64,000 bases of DNA from Pseudomonas orientalis (GCF_022807995.1 NZ_CP094351.1:3813001-3877000), one strand, 5' to 3'; numbered from the stretch's first letter, positions 44,039 to 52,441 are shown. The notes: generated by a model from the letters alone, not told the origin. A program made the numbers and translations.

Positions 44039-45004
44039 ATGCCCCCCATACGTGTAGCCGTTCTCGCCTTCGACGGCGTCAGCCTGTTTCATCTCTCCGT
44101 GCCGGGAATGGTGCTGGGAACGGCCCACTCCAGGCCCGACGAGCCTCATTACCAGGTCGATTACTGTGCCGAGCAGCCCGGCATAGTCAGCAGTGACCAA
44201 GGCCTCGGGCTGTCCGTGAGCCTCGGCCTGGAACTGATGCACACGGCCGATGTGATCATCATCCCCGCCTGGGGCGATCAGTCGGTGACGGCGTCCCCCA
44301 CGCTCATCAACGCGCTGCAGCTGGCCGATGCACAGGGCAAGCTGATGGTGGGCTTGTGTCTGGGCGCATTCGTGCTGGGCGATGCGGGCCTGCTGGACAA
44401 CAAGGAAGCCACCACCCACTGGGCCGTCCGCGACGAGTTTGCGCGGCGCTTTCCCGACGCTCGGTTCCGGCCGGAGGTTCTGTATGTATGTGACGGCAAC
44501 ATCATCACTTCCGCCGGTACCGTAGCGGCCATCGACTGTTGCCTGCACTTGGTACGCCAGCGCCTCGGCGCCGATGTGGCGAACCGTACTGCGAAGATGC
44601 TGGTCACCCCGCCCCACCGCCAGGGCGGCCAGGCGCAATACGTGGAGCACCCGGTGCCGCAACTATCCAGCGAGACGCACCTGTCGCAGGTGCTGGCATG
44701 GGCGCGCGCGCACCTGGCCGAGGACCTGTCGCTGGACGTGCTGGCGGACCGGGCCAGGATGAGCAGGCGCACCTTTACTCGTCGGTTCAAGGAGGCCACC
44801 GGCACCACGGTGTCCAAATGGTTGAGCGCCGAACGCGTGGCCAGGGCGCAGGCGCTGCTGGAGACGACCGATCTGGCGGTTGAATGCATCGCAGGGGAAG
44901 TGGGATTTGGCACGGCACTGTCATTGAGACAGCATTTTGGCAGGCAACTGGGCACGTCGCCTTCGGAGTATCGGAAGATGTTTTGCCTGGGAGTGGAACA
45001 GTGA
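44039..45004 (+). CDS. GlxA-family AraC-type regulator
   Basis: The 321-aa protein has an N-terminal DJ-1/PfpI-like domain (VAVLAFDGVSLFHLSVPGMV; GLCLGAFVLGDAGLLDN) and a C-terminal AraC domain (LDVLADRARMSRRTFTRRF; VECIAGEVGFGTALSLRQHF). FtrA-type regulators have this layout. A 125-bp shared gap with the MBL hydrolase gene suggests control of that enzyme; no direct operator is evident. The ATG at 44039 has only a weak ribosome binding site. Confidence 0.87.
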   Translation: MPPIRVAVLAFDGVSLFHLSVPGMVLGTAHSRPDEPHYQVDYCAEQPGIVSSDQGLGLSVSLGLELMHTADVIIIPAWGDQSVTASPTLINALQLADAQGKLMVGLCLGAFVLGDAGLLDNKEATTHWAVRDEFARRFPDARFRPEVLYVCDGNIITSAGTVAAIDCCLHLVRQRLGADVANRTAKMLVTPPHRQGGQAQYVEHPVPQLSSETHLSQVLAWARAHLAEDLSLDVLADRARMSRRTFTRRFKEATGTTVSKWLSAERVARAQALLETTDLAVECIAGEVGFGTALSLRQHFGRQLGTSPSEYRKMFCLGVEQ

Positions 45005-45040
45005 CAACACCCTGTCGACATGTCCTACAGCGGGCTTCAG

Positions 45041-45340
45041 CGCCTTGCTCCGTTGCCTACAGTTGCGTCAGAATCCGCCGGCTTGTGCGCTTGGATGGGC
45101 GTCTCTAAGGTGGCTCGGTCGCTGACAACTCAGTGATCGGGTTTAGTAGCCCGAGTGACAACATAAAGTGCATGAGCCTCATCGATCAGATGTTCTTGTC
45201 TGTGCTTGATGGTGGCTGTGCGCAGGGCGCCCTCGGGCGCGCCGGCTTTGTGTGTTTCCCCGGTCTACTAACCTGCGTACAGCCGCCACCCTTTCGTTTA
45301 GTAGCGAAAAGGTGTTGGCCTTAAAACAGGTACAACACAC
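45041..45340 (+). ncRNA. structured leader, copy B of the DUF6124-linked unit
   Basis: The sequence aligns with 15827-16127 over its length, with near-identical blocks (CAGAATCCGCCGGCTTGTGC, AAGGTGGCTCGGTCGCTGA, GCTTGATGGTGGCTGTGCG) and divergent spacers. The hairpin GGG-TTTAGTAG-CCC (45139-45152), the complementary GG-TCTACTAA-CC (45262-45273) and TTTAGTAG at 45297-45304 keep their order and 110-nt spacing. A frame ending GLLTCVQPPPFRLVA is conserved between both copies but probably reflects DNA conservation only. Confidence 0.7.
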
Positions 45341-45676
45341 AGGTTCAAAGTCACGCCAAACCCTCCAAACGATCCCGACCTGAAACTCAATCAAGCGGCG
45401 CATCGTGCGATCGATCACTACCTCAACGCTGGCGCCGAGGCGCCTGCACCACCATCGTCCACGCTGTTCTGCGTCGCTGAGAATGCCAGCAGCGAAACGC
45501 TCATCGCCAACAGCTATGAAACCTTCACCTCGGTTACCGCCTTGCTGCTCGACCTGTCGGATGAACCGACCGGCAAACAGCGCGACGTGGCGCTGGCGAT
45601 TCACCAACTGAGTGAGTTGGGGGTTTTGTTGGTGGATAAGCTGATGGAGCGCGAGAGCGCTGGAGCGGGAAGCTGA
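45341..45676 (+). pseudogene. DUF6124-type gene, copy B, start codon lost
   Basis: A 110-codon open frame (FKVTPNPPNDPDLKLNQAAH ... HRAIDHYL ... SYETFTSVTALLLDLSDE ... AIHQLSELGVLLVDKLM) matches the full-length DUF6124 pattern, whose members begin MFKVTPNPP. Here the codon before FKV is AGG, and no ATG, GTG or TTG occurs in frame between the stop at 45302 and this point. The rest is intact, without stop or frameshift. Either the gene has just lost its start by one substitution or it uses a rare start such as CTG. Confidence 0.7.
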
Positions 45677-45696
45677 CTCTCCAGTAGTTCGATAGA

Positions 45697-45736
45697 TCGC
45701 GGAGTCGTTGCGACCCAGGTCACGACGATTCCGCGA
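45697..45736 (+). terminator. long 3' hairpin of the DUF6124 unit, copy B
   Basis: TCGCGGAGTCGTTGCGACC pairs with GGTCACGACGATTCCGCGA with two G-U pairs and one mismatch. It lies 20 nt after the stop, matching in position the hairpin at 16389-16430, and shares GTCGTTG and the following TTGCTT with it. Confidence 0.65.
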
Positions 45737-45837
45737 CTTGCTTGCGATTAGCCAACTCCGGGGCAGACCACTATAAGATGGGCCTGGGCACCGCCGCACG
45801 GCGCCAAACGCCCTCTTACGCACCGGAGAAATTTTCG

Positions 45838-46449
45838 ATGAAGCTTCCCCAGATCAGCACATTCATCACTCAATGGCCCTCCCTTGGCCTGGGCACTGCC
45901 GCCGCCTGGCAGGTGACCCAGGACTGCGAAAATCACGTCCTGGCGTTGCTTTCACGCCTCGGCGCAGGCTACCGCCGCCACGGAAACTGTGCCATTCATG
46001 AAAGCGCCACGGTCGAAGAAGGCGCTGTGCTGAAGGGGCCGATCATCATCGGTGAAGGCTCATTCGTCGCCGCAGGCGCCTACCTGCGTGGCGGCGTTTA
46101 TCTGGGCAAACAGTGCATCGTGGGCCCAAGCTGCGAACTGAAAAGCAGCTTCATGCTTGGGTCGAGCAAGCTGGCGCATTTCAACTTTGTCGGCGATTCG
46201 GTGATCGGCGAAGGCGTCAATATCGAGGCCGGTGCAATCATCGCCAACTATCGTAACGAACTGGATGGCGCGGATATCAGGATCCGCTATGCCGATGCTG
46301 TCATTGAGACGGGCGTGAACAAATTCGGCGCCCTGGTAGGCGACGGCTGCAAAATTGGCGCAAACGCCGTCATCGCTCCCGGCGCGTTCCTGCAGCCCAA
46401 CAGCCGTGTTGCGCGGTTGGGGTTGATTGATCAGCTCGCCTACGACTAA
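45838..46449 (+). CDS. LpxA-superfamily hexapeptide-repeat protein
   Basis: The 203-aa protein is a left-handed beta-helix: hexapeptide repeats run from about residue 55 to 175 (IHESATVEEGAVLKGPIIIG; VGPSCELKSSFMLG; IGEGVNIEAGAIIANYRN; VGDGCKIGANAVIAPGAFL). The repeat pattern resembles the acetyltransferase half of GlmU, but there is no pyrophosphorylase domain. It may transfer acetyl or acyl groups to a sugar nucleotide. GGAGAAATTTTCG precedes the ATG. Monocistronic by appearance. Confidence 0.85.
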   Translation: MKLPQISTFITQWPSLGLGTAAAWQVTQDCENHVLALLSRLGAGYRRHGNCAIHESATVEEGAVLKGPIIIGEGSFVAAGAYLRGGVYLGKQCIVGPSCELKSSFMLGSSKLAHFNFVGDSVIGEGVNIEAGAIIANYRNELDGADIRIRYADAVIETGVNKFGALVGDGCKIGANAVIAPGAFLQPNSRVARLGLIDQLAYD

Positions 46450-46566
46450 GCAGCGTCAGCACGATCTGCAGTGCGGGTGCGGAACAGGGATTGCGCCACT
46501 TGCGCACTACCCAAATTGCCGGTTTCAGATCATGCTGCGCCTCTCACTTCAAGGACGATAAAAACA

Positions 46567-47595
46567 GTGAAAACCACCCTCGCCGCCTTGCTCCTGATTG
46601 GCATGATCACTCCCGCATTCGCCAACGACAATCCCATCGGTTTCAACACCACCAACCTGCCCGACGCACGCAACCAGCGCGCGCTGGAAATGGTGGTCTG
46701 GTACCCCACAGCAACCAGGGCCACTCCCCAGTTGATCCGGGACGACGCGGTATTCTTCGGCGCTCTGGCAGTGCCCGATGCGCCGCCGGCCGGTGGTGAA
46801 CACCCGCTGGTGGTGCTCTCCCACGGCTACGGCGGCAATTGGGGCAATCAGCTGTGGTTGGCGAGTGCGCTGGCTCAGCGGGGTTATATCGTGGCGGCGG
46901 TGAATCATCCGGGCACTACCAGTAAGGACCGCAGTGCAGATGCGGCGGCGCAGTTATGGCAGCGACCCAGAGACCTGAGCCGCGCCATCGATGCGGTGCT
47001 TGCGCGGCCGAAGCAATTTGGTGCGGTGGCGCAAAACCGGATTGCGGCGGTGGGCCATTCTCTCGGTGGCTGGACGGTGCTGGAAAACGCCGGTGCGCGT
47101 TTCGATGCTGATCTGTTCGCCCGGGACTGCCTGGCCCATCCCAAGTTGGGTGGTTGCATCGGCTACGCGCAGATGAATCCCACCGGCGCTGTCGATGGCA
47201 AAGCCCAACTGGCCGCTGACTTGAGGGATAAGCGCGTCGCCGCTGTGGTGTCATTGGACCTGGGCCTGTCGCGAGGCATGACCGATGCCAGCCTGGCCGC
47301 GCTGCCCGTGCCGGCGCTGGTGATTGCTGGAGGCGTGCCCTCGGAGGACATGGCTGTGGGGCTGGAGTCTGCCGACTTGGCCAGTCGGCTGCCGAAAGCA
47401 TCCACGCAATACGTGGAGATCAGCGACGCGAGCCACTTCAGCTTTATGGCGCAGTGCAAACCCGGCGCGGCGGCGATACTCGACGAGGAGATGCCCGGTG
47501 ACAGCATGATTTGCCGAGACAGCGAGGCCGGGCGGCCCCGGGCGCAGATTCAGCAACAGGTGATCACGCTGATCAGCGCGTTCCTCGCGCATTGA
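46567..47595 (+). CDS. exported dienelactone-hydrolase-like alpha/beta hydrolase
   Basis: The 342-aa precursor starts with a GTG and a signal peptide (VKTTLAALLLIGMITPAFA). It has the alpha/beta hydrolase elbow GHSLGGW (about residue 164) and the oxyanion-region VLSHGYGGNWGNQ; the acid and His are probably near GGVPSEDM and DASHFSF. The layout resembles predicted dienelactone hydrolases and PAF-acetylhydrolase-like enzymes. AAGGA lies 12 nt upstream of the GTG. The substrate is unknown. Confidence 0.82.
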   Translation: MKTTLAALLLIGMITPAFANDNPIGFNTTNLPDARNQRALEMVVWYPTATRATPQLIRDDAVFFGALAVPDAPPAGGEHPLVVLSHGYGGNWGNQLWLASALAQRGYIVAAVNHPGTTSKDRSADAAAQLWQRPRDLSRAIDAVLARPKQFGAVAQNRIAAVGHSLGGWTVLENAGARFDADLFARDCLAHPKLGGCIGYAQMNPTGAVDGKAQLAADLRDKRVAAVVSLDLGLSRGMTDASLAALPVPALVIAGGVPSEDMAVGLESADLASRLPKASTQYVEISDASHFSFMAQCKPGAAAILDEEMPGDSMICRDSEAGRPRAQIQQQVITLISAFLAH

Positions 47596-47609
47596 TCGGT
47601 GGCATCCTC

Positions 47610-47670
47610 GGCAGGTAAACCTTTCAATCCAGGTTTTTTTTAGCTGGTATCATTTGCGCCTTTACCTGCC
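47610..47670. terminator. terminator with an enclosing inverted repeat
   Basis: AAACCT-TTCAATCC-AGGTTTTTTTT (47617-47640) is a weak terminator for the hydrolase gene. It is enclosed by a 10-bp inverted repeat, GGCAGGTAAA and TTTACCTGCC, whose arms are 41 bp apart. The right arm abuts the ribosome binding site of the DUF2986 gene. Confidence 0.55.
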
Positions 47671-47682
47671 AGGCCAACGCAC

Positions 47683-47853
47683 ATGAACCGCCAGAAAAAA
47701 CTCCAGCAGCTTTTCAAGGCGAAAGCCAAAAAGGCCAACGCCAAACTGGCGCCGAAAAGCAAAGAAAAATACATCAGCAAGGCGGACCGTTTGAAGCTGG
47801 ACGCCGAGGCTGCTCAAGCCCCAATCACGCCTGCCGAGACGCCTGCTCAATAA
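47683..47853 (+). CDS. DUF2986-family small basic protein
   Basis: The 56-aa protein, MNRQKKLQQLFKAKAKKANA, continues KLAPKSKEKYISKADRLKLD, which is the DUF2986 pattern: a lysine-rich start and the conserved YISKADR. Function is unknown; the basic charge suggests RNA or ribosome contact. CAGG precedes the ATG. Its last 29 bp overlap the 3' end of the convergent GlxA gene. Confidence 0.82.
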   Translation: MNRQKKLQQLFKAKAKKANAKLAPKSKEKYISKADRLKLDAEAAQAPITPAETPAQ

Positions 47854-48820
47854 GGCGCATCGCCGACGGCGTGCCCGCTTCATATTTGCCCCAGATACGC
47901 CGCAGATGGCGCGCCGAGCCAAAGCCTGCGCGCTCGGCAACGGTTTCGATGTCCAGGCTCGACGCCGCCAGCAGCTCGCGGGCCACGGTCAGGCGCAGAC
48001 GGTGCAGGTAATCCAGCGGGCTGATGCCGACATGTTCGTGGAACAGGCGCGCCAGGTGGCGGCTGCCGGTGCAGGCCAGGTTCGCCATGCGGGTGACGGT
48101 CCAGGCTTCACAAGGCGCGGCGGCAATGGCGTCCTGTACGCGATGGACGGCCGGGTGCAGGTGATTGCGTCCGGTGATCCACGGCGATAACTGCGGGTCA
48201 GTGCCGCTGCGGCGCAGGTACACCACCATATCCCGCGCGACGGCGCATGCCAGCCTGGGCCCGGCGCGCTCGGCGACCAGGTGCAGCATCATATCGATAC
48301 CGGCTGTGATGCCGGCGCTGCAACTGACCGGGCCATCGGTGACGTACAGGCGGTTTTCCAGCACTCGCGCCTTGGGCGCAAGGGCCTGGAGCGTGGCACA
48401 CAGCGCGTGGTGCGTGGTGCACCGGCGCCCGTCAAGCAGCCCCGCGCGAGCGGCCGTCAGCGCGCCGGCGCACACGCATATCAAACGCTCGCCGGAGGGC
48501 GCGAACACCGTTTGCAGCCACTGCACCAGGCTGGCACTGGCGGATTCGAAGGCGCGTTGCCCCGCTTTGTCTACCTTCATGCTGGAACCCACCAGCACCA
48601 CCAGGGTGCCGGGCGCCAAGCAGGCCGGCAAAGGCGCCAGGCCGGTTAACGACAGGCCGATAGAGGTGTGCAGGGACCGCACCGGACTGACGTACTGCAG
48701 CGCGAAATCCACCGCCGCCGGATCATCCACCTGCGCGGCCAGACGCAGCACTTCGGCAGGCCCGGCCAGATCCAGCATCAGCACATTGGGCAATAGCACG
48801 AACAGCACCGGCACGCTCAT
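47825..48820 (-). CDS. GlxA-family AraC-type regulator
   Basis: The 331-aa regulator has a DJ-1/PfpI-like N-terminal domain (VLFVLLPNVLMLDLAGPAEV; CVCAGALTAARAGLLDG) and a C-terminal AraC domain (VTRMANLACTGSRHLARLF; IETVAERAGFGSARHLRRIW). It starts 4 bp after the isochorismatase-family gene and is cotranscribed with it. This is the third GlxA-type regulator in the window. Confidence 0.87.
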   Translation of the reverse strand: MSVPVLFVLLPNVLMLDLAGPAEVLRLAAQVDDPAAVDFALQYVSPVRSLHTSIGLSLTGLAPLPACLAPGTLVVLVGSSMKVDKAGQRAFESASASLVQWLQTVFAPSGERLICVCAGALTAARAGLLDGRRCTTHHALCATLQALAPKARVLENRLYVTDGPVSCSAGITAGIDMMLHLVAERAGPRLACAVARDMVVYLRRSGTDPQLSPWITGRNHLHPAVHRVQDAIAAAPCEAWTVTRMANLACTGSRHLARLFHEHVGISPLDYLHRLRLTVARELLAASSLDIETVAERAGFGSARHLRRIWGKYEAGTPSAMRLIEQASRQA

Positions 48821-48824
48821 TGAG

Positions 48825-49367
48825 TCACCCCGCCAAGGCTTGGGCGACGGTGACGATGCGCGCAAACCGACCTTCCAGCACCAACTCGGTACGCTCGCGA
48901 ATCTCGGCAGGCGTGTACACCCGGCCGCTGCGGGCGTGGGTCATCGGGAAGGTCAGCGTGGCCTCACTGACGAAGTCGACGTCAAAACCGCTGTCCGAGG
49001 CCTGGCGCGTGGTGGTCTCGCAGCACTGTTCGGTACGGATGCCGCTGATGATCAAACTGGTAACGCCCATCTCGATGAGGCGCGCAGCCAGCGGCGTACC
49101 GGCGAAGGCGCTGTGGTAGTGCTTATGGATGACCAACTGCGGATCGATCGCAAGCTCGCTCAATACCCTGACGTTACCCGATGCCAGCGAAAAGTGGCCC
49201 TGGTCTTCCACATGAAACACCTGCACCACCGGGATACCTTGTTGAACGCAGCCATCGATAAGGGCCTGCTGGTTTTCCAGGTAATTGGGCAGGTCGTTTT
49301 CGGACCAGTAAGGTGCGTGCAGGAATGAATGTTGGGCGTCGATTACGATCAGGGCTCTGCGGCTCAT
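48825..49367 (-). CDS. isochorismatase-family cysteine hydrolase
   Basis: The 180-aa protein has the three catalytic residues of the family: Asp10 in VIDAQHSFL, a Lys in HKHYHSAF (about residue 83), and Cys in ISGIRTEQCCETT (about residue 115). These enzymes hydrolyse amides or vinyl ethers such as nicotinamide, N-carbamoylsarcosine or isochorismate. The partner GlxA regulator suggests a nitrogenous inducer. Its start at 49367 has AAGGACCCACC just upstream. Confidence 0.88.
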   Translation of the reverse strand: MSRRALIVIDAQHSFLHAPYWSENDLPNYLENQQALIDGCVQQGIPVVQVFHVEDQGHFSLASGNVRVLSELAIDPQLVIHKHYHSAFAGTPLAARLIEMGVTSLIISGIRTEQCCETTTRQASDSGFDVDFVSEATLTFPMTHARSGRVYTPAEIRERTELVLEGRFARIVTVAQALAG

Positions 49368-49498
49368 GGTGGGTCCTTCAAGGCCGATATAGGGGGCATC
49401 TGCAAACTATGCTAAAGCCCCCCGCAAGACAGCAACAGGTGCGAGACGGACCGATTCAGGACGGATTCGGACATACCAGGAAACCTGCAATCGCTCGC

Positions 49499-50710
49499 TC
49501 AGCAGCCGCTCAAGGCCACCTGACGCCGTTCGTCCGCGAAGAAGAACGGTCGCAGCCGCACGCCCACGCTGTTGCCGATAAACGCAGCCACCAGCCACAG
49601 CCAGCCATGCAGGCTACCCGAAGCGATGCCGCTGAAATAGGCGCCGATGTTGCAGCCATACGCCAGGCGAGAGCCATAGCCGAGCAACAGGCCACCGATG
49701 ACCGCCGCAATCAACGAGCGCGCCGGAATTTTCAAGCTCGGTGCAAAACGCCCGGCAAGGCCCGCGGCCAACAGCGCGCCAAGCACGATGCCGATGTCCA
49801 TGACGCTGGTGATGTCCTCCCAAACGGGTGCGGCCAGGGCCTTGGCGTTGGTCGGCATCTGCCAGAACGCCCAACTGCCTACGTCTACACCCAGCCCACT
49901 TGCCACCTTGGCGCCCCACAGGGCGAACGCTGAAGTAATGCCCCACGGCCGCCCGGCCAGGGCCAGCGTGGCATAGTTGAGCAGCGCCAGGCCAATTGCC
50001 CCCCACACCAACGGCCAAGGCCCACGCAGGAAGCGGCGCAGCCCCTGATGTTCGCTGGTCGCGCCTGCTTCAAGCTGGCCATGACGGCCCTTCTCCAGAC
50101 GCACAGTCATCCACGCAATGAATGCGAATACCGCCAGACTCAGAAGCAACGCCGGCAGTACGCCAAAACTTTTGACGATTGAAATCGGCGGCAACGATGG
50201 CAAGGCAAACCACCAGTCGACGTGATGGGTGGCAATCAACGAACCGCAGATAAAGAACAACAGGGTCACCAGCATGCGCGCATTACCGCCGCCGACGGTG
50301 AATAAGGTGCCCGAGGCGCAACCGCCGCCCAACTGCATGCCGATGCCGAAGATAAACGCGCCGAAGACCACCGACACCCCGGCCGGCGCCACCAGCCCGA
50401 CCACCGGCTGGCCGAACAAGGTTCCCGCGCCCAGCGCCGGGAAGAACAGCACCACCGCCACCGCCAGCATCACCATCTGCGCACGCAACCCGGCACCGCG
50501 CCGATCCTTGATAAACACACGCCAGGCCGAGGTAAACCCGAAGGCGGCGTGGTACAGCGTCAGGCCCAAGGCGGCGCCGACGATCAGCAACAATACCTGG
50601 CGCATGCCCACCGCATTCTGCAGGAACAGGGCGCCTGCCATCAGGATGATAAAGGCCAGCAGGGGCGCGGCCGGCTTGCGTGCCGGCGTCAGGGAAAGAG
50701 AAGTGCTCAT
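49499..50710 (-). CDS. YeeE/YedE (TsuA-like) sulfur-compound transporter
   Basis: The 403-aa membrane protein is two homologous halves of about five helices each. The conserved Cys motifs GGGCASGTLF (first half) and GYGSRLAYGCNIGAYFSGIA (second half) match those that pass thiosulfate through TsuA by S-H-S contacts. It probably imports thiosulfate or a related sulfur species. No TusA-like partner gene is next to it. The frame extends up to 50836 but the ATG at 50710 opens the family. Confidence 0.87.
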   Translation of the reverse strand: MSTSLSLTPARKPAAPLLAFIILMAGALFLQNAVGMRQVLLLIVGAALGLTLYHAAFGFTSAWRVFIKDRRGAGLRAQMVMLAVAVVLFFPALGAGTLFGQPVVGLVAPAGVSVVFGAFIFGIGMQLGGGCASGTLFTVGGGNARMLVTLLFFICGSLIATHHVDWWFALPSLPPISIVKSFGVLPALLLSLAVFAFIAWMTVRLEKGRHGQLEAGATSEHQGLRRFLRGPWPLVWGAIGLALLNYATLALAGRPWGITSAFALWGAKVASGLGVDVGSWAFWQMPTNAKALAAPVWEDITSVMDIGIVLGALLAAGLAGRFAPSLKIPARSLIAAVIGGLLLGYGSRLAYGCNIGAYFSGIASGSLHGWLWLVAAFIGNSVGVRLRPFFFADERRQVALSGC

Positions 50711-50762
50711 GGGGATCTCAACGTGTTTGAAGTTAATCAGTATAAACCCGGTGCGATTGCGG

Positions 50763-51407
50763 TCAGGCGCTGACATTGCCCGCCTGACTGTCGCCCGGGT
50801 TGATCGAGTTCCACGCAGCCTCAGCCAGCAGTTCACGATACTCCCAGGGACTCTTCCTGACCTTCGCCGACAGCCACGCGCGCGCGTAGCTTTCTGCCGC
50901 GCCGATGATCAACGAGGGAATCAGTTCGGCGGGCAAATGGCTGAAATGTTCCTTGCGCCCTGCACCGCTCATCCAGTCTTTCAACTGTTGGTTGCGGTGT
51001 TTATTGCGTGAAACCAGCTCGTCTTTGAATGGGCCATTGGACACGGCGAAGCCACTCTGGAACACAAACCGCGCCCAGTCCGGCTGTTCAGTCACCCACT
51101 CGACGTAGCTGTACACCAGCCCGGTCACCCCCGCCTGGGCGGTATCCGCCGCTTGCAGATAGCGGTCACGCAGACTGGCCTGGTCCTCGAGCGCGGCGAA
51201 GAACAGCGCCGCGACCAACCCCTCTTTATTGCCGAAGTGGTGGTAGATGGCACCCACGCTGGTCTCGCACCGGGCGCGGATGGTTTCGATATTGGTCGCT
51301 TCGATGCCCGCCTCGTTAAAGCACGCCAGCGCCTCACGCAGGATGGTGCGCTTGAGGTCGCTGCGCCTGCCCGGGAAGGTGCGCTCGATAAGGTCGATGG
51401 AATGCAT
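50763..51407 (-). CDS. TetR-family repressor
   Basis: The 214-aa protein has a TetR helix-turn-helix (IEATNIETIRARCETSVGAIYHHFGNKEGL, central part at about residues 37-60) and a helical ligand domain. It is divergent from the DUF4442 gene. Two tandem palindromes fill the gap and are its probable operators. ATG 51407 was chosen over the TTG at 51422; neither has a clear ribosome binding site, so the operator-overlapping transcript may be leaderless or short. Confidence 0.88.
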   Translation of the reverse strand: MHSIDLIERTFPGRRSDLKRTILREALACFNEAGIEATNIETIRARCETSVGAIYHHFGNKEGLVAALFFAALEDQASLRDRYLQAADTAQAGVTGLVYSYVEWVTEQPDWARFVFQSGFAVSNGPFKDELVSRNKHRNQQLKDWMSGAGRKEHFSHLPAELIPSLIIGAAESYARAWLSAKVRKSPWEYRELLAEAAWNSINPGDSQAGNVSA

Positions 51408-51484
51408 GCACAGGGACGCCAAATGAAAAGAGTCTATAGGTTCTGCGGGCGGCAGAGAAAGGCTGGCTTGACACTCAGCAAACT

Positions 51485-51519
51485 AACGGAATATTGTTCC
51501 GTTACAGAATATTATTCTG
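51485..51519. promoter_or_regulatory. two tandem palindromic TetR operators
   Basis: AACGGAATATTGTTCCGTT (51485-51503) and CAGAATATTATTCTG (51505-51519) are both perfect palindromes sharing GAATATTnTTC, centres 18 bp apart. They lie in the gap between the TetR gene and the DUF4442 gene, the second palindrome ending 23 bp before the DUF4442 ATG. Confidence 0.88.
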
Positions 51520-51542
51520 CATCCCAACCATGAGGACACCCA

Positions 51543-51983
51543 ATGAGCCAAGCACTCAGCATGTTCAACAGCGTAGGCCCTGCCGCGTTCAGCAACCTGG
51601 CCTGCCAAATGGCACCGTACTTCAGCACGATCACGCCCGAGATCGCTGAGTTGCGCCCCAACCACGCGGTGGTCAACGTGCCGTTTCGCAAGGAAATCAC
51701 CAACCATCTGGCTTCGGTGCACGCGATTGCGCTGTGCAACGCAGCAGAACTGGCCGGCGGGATGATGACCGACGCGTCCATTCCCCCTGGCGCACGCTGG
51801 ATTCCCAAAGGCATGACCGTGGAATATCTGGCCAAGGCAAAAACAGACATTCGCGCGATCGCCGATGGCAGTGCCATCGACTGGCAAACCACCGGGGACA
51901 AGATTGTACCCGTGGAGGTGTTCGATGAAGGCGGCATCAAGGTCTTCACCGCCCACATCACCATGAATGTGAAACTGGCTTAA
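51543..51983 (+). CDS. DUF4442 hotdog-fold thioesterase-like protein
   Basis: The 146-aa protein has the hotdog layout with the central helix ITNHLASVHAIALCNAAELA (residues 52-71), in which NHLxSxHxxALxNxxE matches the DUF4442 catalytic region. It may hydrolyse acyl-CoA or bind fatty acyl groups. GAGGACACCCA precedes the ATG. Divergent TetR repressor and twin operators suggest strong conditional expression, perhaps in response to a fatty acid. Confidence 0.85.
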   Translation: MSQALSMFNSVGPAAFSNLACQMAPYFSTITPEIAELRPNHAVVNVPFRKEITNHLASVHAIALCNAAELAGGMMTDASIPPGARWIPKGMTVEYLAKAKTDIRAIADGSAIDWQTTGDKIVPVEVFDEGGIKVFTAHITMNVKLA

Positions 51984-52162
51984 CTCAGTGCCCCACCGCC
52001 GCAGGCCCATCGGCAGACCGCCGTCCCGGTTTGCAGCAAGGTGGCGGCACCGCCCCCCCCGCAACGCTGCGTCATAGAGAAACCCAGCGGGTATCTGGTC
52101 ATAAAGGGCTATGCTGATTCAGCTCAGTCGTCAGTGGATATTTCGGTTAGGGAGAACGCATC

Positions 52163-52285
52163 ATGTTCGCAGTAGGCGTGGCGCTAGTCGCAGTAGGCTT
52201 GGGCACCGGCAATCCTGGCTTCTGGATACCAGGCTGTGTGTTCATGGCGATTGGGAGCGCTCGAAGAGGCAATCGTCGAGACTGA
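52163..52285 (+). CDS. 40-aa hydrophobic membrane peptide
   Basis: A strong ribosome binding site (TTAGGGAGAACGCATC) leads a 40-aa frame MFAVGVALVAVGLGTGNPGF with a single hydrophobic helix (FWIPGCVFMAIG continuing) and a basic tail SARRGNRRD. The positive-inside tail would place its C-terminus in the cytoplasm. The quality of the ribosome binding site and the tail support translation. Function unknown. The remaining gap DNA from 51984 and up to 52441 shows nothing else. Confidence 0.65.
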   Translation: MFAVGVALVAVGLGTGNPGFWIPGCVFMAIGSARRGNRRD

Positions 52286-52441
52286 TGGCAGGGGTAAGCG
52301 AGGGCGAGAACGTAACGCTGGGGCCGGCTGATGGTCGATCCTCAAAACGGTTACAGCAGGCGGCTCCAAGCGATGCATGAAGTCTTGGCTACGCACAAAC
52401 CGCTATAAACTCGACAACATTCACACTGAGGTTCGCTACTC

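Noticed and set aside
45133..45324. 63-aa frame in leader B, whose C-terminal part (GLLTCVQ) also appears in leader A
   Set aside because: The rest of the peptide is not conserved, no ribosome binding site is seen, and DNA-level conservation explains the match.
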